Shown here: one piece after another, positions 1-8,963 of the stretch | How the letters are laid out: each line of letters opens with the position of its first letter | Position numbering within the stretch: position 1 is the stretch's first letter | Origin: Labilithrix luteola | GTDB taxonomy: Bacteria; Myxococcota_A; Polyangia; Polyangiales; Polyangiaceae | Assembly: GCA_026225435.1 (NCBI GenBank) | Contig: JAMFST010001496.1 | Span: forward strand, 1-8,963 | DNA: 8,963 nucleotides | Direction: 5' to 3' | Program-made: the position numbers and the translations under genes | The notes under the pieces: generated by a model | Database searches by the model: none | Told to the model about the DNA's origin: nothing | Seen by the model: the letters and a program-made list of their open reading frames with translations, nothing else

Positions 1-146
1 CAGCGGAAGAACGCGCAGACCGCTCTTCTTGCCGCCGATCCGGCTCCGTTTTCGCGGTCGCGTCCCCGGCATCGCGCGCCGAGGAATATCACGGTAGTCT
101 CCCGTTCGGTGCGTCTCCGGCTTCCCCTTACCGAGTTGGTCTGACC
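1..146. other. Left edge, no confident gene
   Basis: No gene can be supported here. The frame of the downstream gene is open across the whole stretch, but its third-position GC is only about 60 percent, well below the neighbouring genes, and it has no ATG or GTG before 147. Another plus frame is open to a TGA at 142-144 and could be the tail of an upstream gene, but its codon use is also weak. On the minus strand an ATG at 72-70 opens a 24-codon basic stretch running off the edge. No convincing -35/-10 pair was seen. Confidence 0.4.
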
Positions 147-755
147 GTGCGTCTCGGCCTGCTCGGACCTGCCGACGACGTGCAGACGCTGGGCCGCTCG
201 GCCGAGCTGCTGCTGCGTGATCAGAAGGTGAGCCGCACCGTCTACCTGGGGGACGATGACGCGCTCGACCGCGCCGTGGCCACCTGGGCGCGCAAGCTGG
301 TCGGCGACGATCCCAACGACGACGCCATCTGGGCGCGCGCTGCCCTCCTGGCGGTGAACGGCTCGGCGCAGGACCTGGTGCGCTTCGTCAACGCGCAGCG
401 GGCGCGGCTGCGGTTGAAGCAGCTCGAGCAGCTCCCCGCCGGCGGCCGCACCATCGAGATGTTCGGCGATCGGGTCGCGGTCATGATCCACGACAAGGCG
501 CAGCTCGACGAGGAGGACATCCTCGCCGCCGGCATCCTGGTCTACGGCAAGAGCGCGCTGCCGGTCGCCAAGCGAGTGAACTCGCGCTGGTTCGTCTCGC
601 CCGGCCACGTGGGCGGCAACGGCGGGGTGGCGGTGATCGACGACGAGGGGGACGAGATCGTGCTGACGGTGTTCGACATGAACGGGCGGCAGGCGATGAC
701 CGAGGCGCTCACGGTGCAGCGAGCCACCAAGGTCCGCGTCCAGGGCGGGGAGTAG
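147..755 (+). CDS. Degenerate calcineurin-like (YfcE-type) phosphoesterase protein
   Basis: The 202-residue protein has the outline of a small YfcE/MJ0936-type metallophosphoesterase: a strand at the very N-terminus (RLGLLG), a YLGDDD motif at 33-38, a lone His at 115 (IHDK), VYGKSALP at 132-139 where the family has a GHTHxP motif, and FVSPGHVGG at 149-157 where the family has an NPGSV-like turn. The N-terminal DxH and the GHxH metal ligands are absent (GLLGPADD and GKSA stand in their place); only the GD of YLGDDD is clearly kept. It is therefore probably not a two-metal phosphoesterase and may be a binding or regulatory protein. The GTG at 147 is chosen because the family begins directly with the first strand; no strong ribosome site precedes it. 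It lies 5 bases before nadD, so co-transcription is likely. The family call is my reading of motif order, not a search. Confidence 0.68.
   Translation: MRLGLLGPADDVQTLGRSAELLLRDQKVSRTVYLGDDDALDRAVATWARKLVGDDPNDDAIWARAALLAVNGSAQDLVRFVNAQRARLRLKQLEQLPAGGRTIEMFGDRVAVMIHDKAQLDEEDILAAGILVYGKSALPVAKRVNSRWFVSPGHVGGNGGVAVIDDEGDEIVLTVFDMNGRQAMTEALTVQRATKVRVQGGE
747..752 (+). promoter_or_regulatory. Ribosome binding site of nadD
   Basis: GGGGAG lies 8 bases before the GTG at 761 and inside the last codons of the preceding gene. It supports the GTG start of nadD and ties its translation to the upstream gene. Confidence 0.6.
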
Positions 756-760
756 CGCTC

Positions 761-1483
761 GTGCCCGCCCCGCCGCCGAAGTCGCCGACCTCGTCTCGCC
801 TGCGTGTCGCCGTGTTCGGCGGCAGCTTCAACCCGCCGCACTACGCGCACGTGCTGGCGGCCACCCTGGTCCGCTCGATGGGCGAGGTGGACCGCATCCT
901 CGTCGTGCCGACCTTCCAGCACGCCTTCGGCAAGCCGCTCGCCCCCTTCGGCGATCGCGCGGCCATGTGCCGGTTGGCGATGGGCTGGATCCCCGGCGTG
1001 GAGGTCTCGGAGATCGAGGCCGACCTCGGCGGCGACAGCTTGACGGTGCGCACCCTGGAGTACCTGACCAAGCATCACCCGGACTGGTCGCTGCGCCTGG
1101 TCATCGGCGCGGACGTGCTGCAGGAGACGAGCAAGTGGGTCGCCTTCGATCGCGTCCGGCAGCTGGCGCCGCCGCTGGTGCTCGGGCGCCTCGGGGTGCC
1201 GCACGACGGCCATGGCGGAGCGATCGCTCCCCTCGCGCTGCTGCCGGAGATCTCGAGCACGCAGATCCGTGACTTCGCCGCCGAGGAACGCTGGGGCGAG
1301 GTGGCGGCGCGGGTGCCGGCCGACGTGGTGACCTACCTGCGCGCGCGGCGTCTCTACGACGGGTACTCCGGCCTGGCGAACACCAAGCTGGGGACGCAGA
1401 CGCTGCGCTCGGTCGGCTCGCCGGCGGGCGCCGAGTCGACGCGGCCGGCGACGCCGACCGCCCGAAGGCGCCGCGATCCGTGA
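761..1483 (+). CDS. nadD: Nicotinate-nucleotide adenylyltransferase NadD
   Basis: NadD transfers AMP from ATP to nicotinate mononucleotide, giving deamido-NAD in the cytoplasmic de novo and Preiss-Handler routes to NAD. The nucleotidyltransferase signature GGSFNPPHYAH is at residues 20-30, with the (H/T)xGH-type histidines H27 and H30. VIGAD is at 114-118, and the ISSTQIR signature near the C-terminus is at 164-170. The core ends near residue 200. About 40 further residues, rich in Ala, Thr, Pro and Arg, look like a disordered tail and make the protein longer than the usual 190-220 residues. A 15-residue Pro/Ser-rich stretch precedes the first strand. After VVPT the sequence is FQHAFGK rather than the usual PHK-type segment, so this is a divergent form. 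The GTG start at 761 has a good ribosome site. The stop overlaps the next start. A related nucleotidyltransferase such as NadM/CoaD is less likely because of the ISSTQIR motif. Confidence 0.92.
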   Translation: MPAPPPKSPTSSRLRVAVFGGSFNPPHYAHVLAATLVRSMGEVDRILVVPTFQHAFGKPLAPFGDRAAMCRLAMGWIPGVEVSEIEADLGGDSLTVRTLEYLTKHHPDWSLRLVIGADVLQETSKWVAFDRVRQLAPPLVLGRLGVPHDGHGGAIAPLALLPEISSTQIRDFAAEERWGEVAARVPADVVTYLRARRLYDGYSGLANTKLGTQTLRSVGSPAGAESTRPATPTARRRRDP

Positions 1484-2295
1484 GCTCGGTGTACATTTAT
1501 GGGGCGGGAAAGGTCGGCCGCGGGCTGGCCACCGCGCTGGTCACCGCCGGTTACGAGGTGACCTTGCGCCCGGCGCGTCAGGGGCTCCCGCGGGGGAAGC
1601 TGGCCGGCTGGATGGTCATCCTGGCGGTGCGCGATCGCGAGCTCACGCCGCTGGCCGAGATGCTGGCAGCGAGCGGTCAGGTCGACGCGCGCTCGGTCTA
1701 CGTGCACGTCGCCGGATCGCTCGGTCCCGAGGTGCTGGCGGCGCTGCGCCCGGGCTCGCGCGGGGTCGCGCAGATGCACCCGATGATCTCGTTCGCCTCG
1801 CCGAACAAGCCGCCCGGGCTGACGAAGGGGAACCTGCGGCTCGCGGGTGATCCGGTGGCGGTCAGCCGGGCGAAGGCGCTCGGAAAGCGGCTCGGGATGA
1901 CGCCGCGCGAGCTCCCCGGGCTCGACACGACCGGCTATCACGCGGCCGCGGGGCTGGTGGCCAACGGTGCCGCCGCTCTGGCCGCGCTCGGCGTGCAGCT
2001 CCTGGTGAGCGCGGGCGTGCCGGAGAAGGACGCGCCGCGGTTGCTCGGACCGCTGCTGCGCAGCGTGGCCGACAACGTGGACGCGCTCGGCTTCCCGGAG
2101 GCGCTCACCGGCCCGGTGCGACGCGGAGACGCGGGCGCCGTGCAGCGCCACCTCGAGCTGCTCCGCCGCGTGGCCCCGGACGCGGTCGATCTGTACATCT
2201 CGGCGTCGCGAGCCCAGATCCCGCTCGCGCGCGCGCTCGGCGAGGCTCCGGCGGAAAACTTCACCGCCATCGGCAAGGTCCTCGACGGCAACTGA
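1480..2295 (+). CDS. Rossmann-fold/DUF2520 domain protein, probable NAD(P)-binding oxidoreductase
   Basis: The 271-residue protein starts with a dinucleotide-binding strand and loop, VYIYGAGKVG, with GxGxxG at residues 8-13. HPMISF follows at 100-105. The helical C-terminal half carries the DUF2520 features: YHAAAGLVAN at 153-162, EALTGPVRRGD at 207-217 and DLYISASR at 237-244. Proteins of this build resemble ketopantoate reductase and F420-dependent NADP oxidoreductases, but their substrate is generally unknown, so no reaction is assigned. The GTG start at 1480 overlaps the nadD stop as GTGA, and a weak GAAGG lies 11 bases upstream, which suggests translational coupling. Placement beside nadD fits a nicotinamide-cofactor-dependent enzyme, but that is inference. 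The length is normal for the family and nothing appears truncated. Confidence 0.86.
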   Translation: MSSVYIYGAGKVGRGLATALVTAGYEVTLRPARQGLPRGKLAGWMVILAVRDRELTPLAEMLAASGQVDARSVYVHVAGSLGPEVLAALRPGSRGVAQMHPMISFASPNKPPGLTKGNLRLAGDPVAVSRAKALGKRLGMTPRELPGLDTTGYHAAAGLVANGAAALAALGVQLLVSAGVPEKDAPRLLGPLLRSVADNVDALGFPEALTGPVRRGDAGAVQRHLELLRRVAPDAVDLYISASRAQIPLARALGEAPAENFTAIGKVLDGN

Positions 2296-2314
2296 GCGTG
2301 CGGGCGAACGAGGG

Positions 2315-2335
2315 GCGCGTTGCCTTGCCAAGCGC
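2315..2335. repeat. Short imperfect inverted repeat over the -35 box
   Basis: GCGC and TTG (2315-2318, 2320-2322) can pair with CAA and GCGC (2329-2331, 2332-2335), leaving one bulged G and a six-base loop. This gives seven pairs. No T-run follows, so it is a poor intrinsic terminator; it could be an operator, a weak terminator of the nadD operon, or chance in GC-rich DNA. Confidence 0.25.
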
Positions 2336-2352
2336 GGGGCCATCGCTACCCT
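2325..2352 (+). promoter_or_regulatory. Candidate sigma-70-type promoter of the regulator operon
   Basis: TTGCCA (2325-2330) and TACCCT (2347-2352) are separated by 16 bases. They lie in the only notable gap between the two gene blocks. The -35 is close to TTGACA, and the GC-rich -10 resembles those often found in high-GC myxobacterial genomes. Transcription would begin near 2359, which bears on the start of the next gene. Confidence 0.5.
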
Positions 2353-2360
2353 GAGAGGTC

Positions 2361-6163
<3,803 letters not shown>

Positions 6164-6164
<1 letters not shown>

Positions 6165-6445
6165 TGAGGACGCCCCTGAACCTGCTCGTCCCCGCTCTCC
6201 TTCTCGCGCTCTCGCTGGCAGCCGGCGGCGTGGTTGGCTGCAGCTCCGCCGACACGACGCGCGATCCGGAGCAGGCCGACGCAAGCGCCGACAACCCGGC
6301 CGAGGACCTCGACGTCGGGGACGCCGGGCTGGGGGCGCGCTCTCCCGGCCAGCCCTCGCCGTGGAAGCGCTTCTCCGTGCCCATCGAGCCAGTCACGGAG
6401 AGGGGCGCGGAGATTCCGCGGGACCCCGGGGCCCGCCAGCACTAG
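6164..6445 (+). CDS. Small putative lipoprotein
   Basis: The 93-residue protein begins with a lipoprotein signal peptide: one Arg at position 2, a hydrophobic run at 5-20, and lipobox VVGC at 23-26, so the mature lipidated Cys would be C26, followed by Ser-Ser. The mature part is about 68 residues, rich in Asp, Glu, Ala, Gly and Pro up to about residue 60, then a short mixed-charge end (WKRFSVPIEPVTERG). No known domain is recognised, and it looks largely unstructured. The serines after Cys would fit outer-membrane sorting under the enterobacterial rule, which may not apply here. The ATG at 6164 is preferred over the GTG at 6161 because of ribosome-site spacing. It overlaps the upstream stop (TGATG) and ends 10 bases before the kinase gene, so the three genes are probably translated from one message. 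Function is unknown; an envelope partner of the kinase is a guess. Confidence 0.8.
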
Positions 6446-6448
6446 GAA
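6444..6448 (+). promoter_or_regulatory. Ribosome binding site of the histidine kinase gene
   Basis: AGGAA begins within the lipoprotein's TAG stop and lies 7 bases before the GTG at 6456. It supports that GTG over the far upstream TTG at 6234 in the same open frame, which would run through the lipoprotein gene. Confidence 0.55.
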
Positions 6449-6455
6449 TTCCCTG

Positions 6456-8714
6456 GTGGAGGAGCTGCGCGCCCGGACGACGATCTTCTGCGGCGTCCTC
6501 GCGTTCGCCATCGCGCTGTCGGTGCTCCTGCGCGGGCGTCGCTCCGTCCACCTGCTGTTTGCCGCCTTCGCCACCGACGTCGCCTTCTGGTACGCGAGCC
6601 AGTCGGCCGCCGGCCTGCTCAGCTCGGCCTACTGGATCCGCGTCACCGCGGTGCTCACCGTCCTCTTGCCGCAGTTCGCGGTGCACCTCTTTCGCGCCAT
6701 GGTGCCGGAGCAGGACGCCGAGGAGCACCAGCCGCCGAACCGCACCGAGGCGGCCGGGATGGTGGCCCGCTGGTTCGCCCGCGGTCCGCTCGGAGGGCTG
6801 CAGCTCACCCGCGTCGCCGGCGTGCTCGGCGTCCTCATGCTGGCGCTCGAGCTGTCCCCCTGGCACGAGGTGCCGCTGGCGCTCGGCGGCGTCTACTTCT
6901 ACGTCTTCGGTCTGCTCGCCGCCGCGCTGATCTCGCTGTGGCTGCGGGGCAATGCCTCCTCGTCGCGCGCCGTGCGCGACCGCGTCCGCTACCTGGCGGT
7001 CGTCGGCGGGCTCGCCACCACCTTCACCCTGGCCGACTTCCTCTCCTTCCTCGGCCTGTACATCCCGCCCATCGGCGCGGTGCTCTCCATCGTCTTTCTC
7101 TTCGTGCTCGCCGAGTCGCTCACCCGGCCGCGCATGAGCGATCTCTACGACATGGTGGGGCGGCTACTGGTCTCGGTGGCGCTCGCCTTCGCTCTCGCCG
7201 GCATCTTCTACGGCTTCGTCACGTACATCGGGCGATTTGGAAAGATGTACCTGAACGCGGTGCTCGCCGGCATCGTCTTCATGGTCCTCTTCGAGCCGCT
7301 CAAGAGCGAGGCGGAGAAGCGCATCCACCAGTTCTTCTTCCGCGAGCGGTACGACCTCGAGACCAGCGTGGGGGAGCTGCGACGGCGGCTGTCGCACGCG
7401 CTCGAGGTGGACGAGTCGGTCAAGACGCTGCTCGAGGGGCTCGAGCGCTCGCGCCGCATCACCAGCTGCGCCGTCTACCTGCGCGACGCCGACGGGAACG
7501 GCTTCGATCTGGCCGGCTCGACGGGCCAGCCGGTGCCGGTGCGCATCGAGTCGCTGGCCGCCCGCCCGCTCCTCGAGCGCCTGGCGCAGCACGCCTCGCT
7601 CTCCCTCGACACCCTGGCGCGCGAGCCCAGCCCGGCCGACGGTCCCATCCTCACCATCGTGCACACCCTGGGGCTGCGGGGCAGCTCGCTGCTCCTGCCG
7701 CTCCGCGCGGAGGAGGACCAGGTCGTCGGCATCCTCTCCATCGCCGACGACCGGGTGAAGGACGCTTACGCGCCGGAGGAGATCGCCCTGCTGGAGACCG
7801 TCGCCGCGCAGGTCGGCGTCACCTTGACCAACAGCCGGCTCTACTCGCGCATGAAGGAGCGAGATCGTCTGGCCGCTCTCGGCGCGCTGGCCGCCGGTCT
7901 GGCGCACGAGATCAAGAACCCGCTCGGCGCCATCAAGGGGGCCGCCCAGCTCCTCGAGGAGCTCGACGCCCCGCCGCCGCCCACCTCGCACGAGGGGGCG
8001 GCCATCGACGGGCTCTCGCTCGTCCCGCCGGTGCACGATCCCTCGTCCGCGGAGTTCATCGGCATCATCCTCGAGGAGGTGAACCGCCTCGACCGCGTCG
8101 TCGGCAGCTTCCTCGATTACGCCCGCCCGCACGCCGGCAACCCGGTGCCGCTCGACATCAACGCCGCGGTCCGGCGCACCGTGCAGATCCTCACCTCGGC
8201 CGGCGCGCAGTCCACCGGCGACGTCGACGTGCGTCTCGAGCTGGCCGACGAGCTCCCCCGCGCCAGCATCGATCCGGAGCAGTTCCGCCAGGTGCTCATC
8301 AACCTGGTGCAGAACGCCATCCAGGCGGTCGAGGGGCGCGGCCACGTGATCGTGAGCACCACGGCGCGCCGCACCGGACGCATCTCCTGGCCCGGCGCTC
8401 CGGCCTCCGACCGCCGCTCGTCGCGCCGCCTGGGGGACAGCCTGAGCGTCGTCAGCGCCAGCGAGGCCGACTACGTGGAGGTCGCGGTGAAGGACACCGG
8501 GCCGGGAATTCCGCAGAAGGTGCTGCGCAACCTGTTCATCCCCTTCTTCACCACCAAGGAGCGGGGCACCGGCCTCGGGCTCGCCATCAGCCAGAGCCTC
8601 GTGCAGCAGGCCGGCGGTACCATCGAGGTGCAGTCGCAGTCCGGCGCCGGCAGCAAGTTCACCATCGTCCTCCCCACCGCCACCGAATCACGCCTCGAGG
8701 CCACGTCGTCATGA
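6456..8714 (+). CDS. Multi-pass membrane sensor histidine kinase with GAF domain
   Basis: This is a 752-residue hybrid-free sensor kinase. Hydrophobic segments at about 9-25, 31-54, 61-81, 116-133, 141-163, 179-200, 203-221, 234-257 and 264-281 predict about nine membrane helices, with no large periplasmic domain. A linker and a GAF-like domain (about 315-460) follow. The HisKA part has the H-box AAGLAHEIKNPLGAIKG with phospho-acceptor H484. The HATPase_c part has NLVQNA with N620, DTGPGIP at 680-686, a PFFTTKERG F-box-like stretch, and GTGLGLA at 704-710. All catalytic motifs are intact. Two insertions stand out: about 30 residues rich in Pro between the two HisKA helices (502-532), and about 33 residues rich in Ser and Arg between the N- and G1-boxes (638-671). 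The GTG at 6456 is chosen because it has a ribosome site and starts just before the first membrane helix. No receiver-domain partner is visible. The end overlaps the next gene (ATGA). Confidence 0.93.
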   Translation: MEELRARTTIFCGVLAFAIALSVLLRGRRSVHLLFAAFATDVAFWYASQSAAGLLSSAYWIRVTAVLTVLLPQFAVHLFRAMVPEQDAEEHQPPNRTEAAGMVARWFARGPLGGLQLTRVAGVLGVLMLALELSPWHEVPLALGGVYFYVFGLLAAALISLWLRGNASSSRAVRDRVRYLAVVGGLATTFTLADFLSFLGLYIPPIGAVLSIVFLFVLAESLTRPRMSDLYDMVGRLLVSVALAFALAGIFYGFVTYIGRFGKMYLNAVLAGIVFMVLFEPLKSEAEKRIHQFFFRERYDLETSVGELRRRLSHALEVDESVKTLLEGLERSRRITSCAVYLRDADGNGFDLAGSTGQPVPVRIESLAARPLLERLAQHASLSLDTLAREPSPADGPILTIVHTLGLRGSSLLLPLRAEEDQVVGILSIADDRVKDAYAPEEIALLETVAAQVGVTLTNSRLYSRMKERDRLAALGALAAGLAHEIKNPLGAIKGAAQLLEELDAPPPPTSHEGAAIDGLSLVPPVHDPSSAEFIGIILEEVNRLDRVVGSFLDYARPHAGNPVPLDINAAVRRTVQILTSAGAQSTGDVDVRLELADELPRASIDPEQFRQVLINLVQNAIQAVEGRGHVIVSTTARRTGRISWPGAPASDRRSSRRLGDSLSVVSASEADYVEVAVKDTGPGIPQKVLRNLFIPFFTTKERGTGLGLAISQSLVQQAGGTIEVQSQSGAGSKFTIVLPTATESRLEATSS

Positions 8715-8963
8715 ACGCGCTCACCGTCCTCCGCGGTCTGTCGCGCAACGACGCCTTTGCCAATGGCCGGCTGCTCGCCGCCTGCGCCGGTCTCGCGCCG
8801 GGCGAGTACGAGGCGACGCGCACCTCGTTCTTCCCTTCACTGAAGGGGACCTTCGAGCACCTGTACGTGGTGCACGCGTACTACTTCGACGCGCTCATTG
8901 CCGGCGGCCGCAACCGCACCGTGCTCGACGACCTGAGCGCGTTGTCGACGTTCGCCTCGCTGC
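8711..8963 (+). CDS. DinB-family protein, 3' end beyond the window
   Basis: The visible 84 residues match the start of a DinB/YfiT-type four-helix bundle: a first helix with LSRNDAFANGRLLAAC (residues 10-25, the usual position of an N-x-W-A-N-type segment), then SLKGTFEHLYVVHAYYFDAL (43-62), in which H50 occupies the place of the first metal-ligand histidine of the family. DinB-like proteins are small metal-binding proteins, some of them thiol-dependent transferases; the function of this one cannot be told. The ATG overlaps the kinase stop (ATGA), with a weak GAGG 10 bases upstream, so it is probably the next gene of the same operon. The other expected ligand histidines would lie beyond the edge. 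Confidence 0.75.
   Translation, partial: MNALTVLRGLSRNDAFANGRLLAACAGLAPGEYEATRTSFFPSLKGTFEHLYVVHAYYFDALIAGGRNRTVLDDLSALSTFASL

Noticed and set aside
1..72. A divergent minus-strand gene start (ATG at 72-70, 24 basic codons)
   Set aside because: It is too short to judge, has no ribosome site and its codon bias is only moderate. More sequence to the left would decide it.
2313..2328. A sigma-54 promoter-like GGGCGC and TTGC pair ahead of the activator gene
   Set aside because: The spacing is one base too long and the essential GG-N10-GC arrangement is not met.
6234..6455. N-terminal extension of the histidine kinase back to a TTG at 6234
   Set aside because: It would overlap the lipoprotein gene and add 74 Pro/Arg/Ser-rich residues. 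The GTG at 6456 has a ribosome site and leads straight into the first membrane helix.
6861..6876. TGGCAC followed by GTGCCGC, resembling a sigma-54 -24 box
   Set aside because: It lies inside the kinase's membrane domain and lacks the TTGC -12 element at the right distance.

Overview
The window is about 9 kb of very GC-rich DNA with almost every base coding on the plus strand. It uses many GTG starts, short overlaps and tightly packed genes. The gene content points to a member of the Myxococcota or a related former deltaproteobacterium: a divergent NadD, a TPR-containing sigma-54 activator, a multi-spanning GAF histidine kinase and a small lipoprotein. This placement is inferred from composition and architecture, not from a search.

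Left block (147-2295): three genes that look like one operon. The first encodes a calcineurin-like phosphoesterase fold whose metal-binding motifs are mostly lost. The second is NadD, nicotinate-nucleotide adenylyltransferase of NAD synthesis. The third is a Rossmann/DUF2520 protein that probably binds NAD(P). Genes 1 and 2 are 5 bases apart, and genes 2 and 3 overlap by 4 bases (GTGA).

Junction (2296-2360): the only real intergenic gap after the first gene. It holds a good sigma-70-type promoter candidate (TTGCCA, 16 bases, TACCCT) and a short imperfect inverted repeat over its -35 box.

Right block (2361-8963): a second tightly coupled run. It encodes a 1267-residue sigma-54 activator whose N-terminus looks like a decayed STAND-type NTPase plus winged helix and TPRs. 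Next come a 93-residue lipoprotein, a 752-residue histidine kinase with about nine membrane helices, GAF, HisKA and HATPase domains, and the start of a DinB-family protein cut by the window edge. The junctions (TGATG overlap, 10-base gap, ATGA overlap) suggest co-transcription and translational coupling.

The most interesting feature is this right block as a signalling unit. The kinase has no receiver-domain partner in the window, and the sigma-54 activator beside it has no receiver domain, so they cannot form a standard phosphorelay pair with each other. The small acidic lipoprotein between them is a candidate periplasmic or envelope component. The rest of the window is ordinary housekeeping apart from the apparent pseudo-phosphoesterase at the head of the NAD block.
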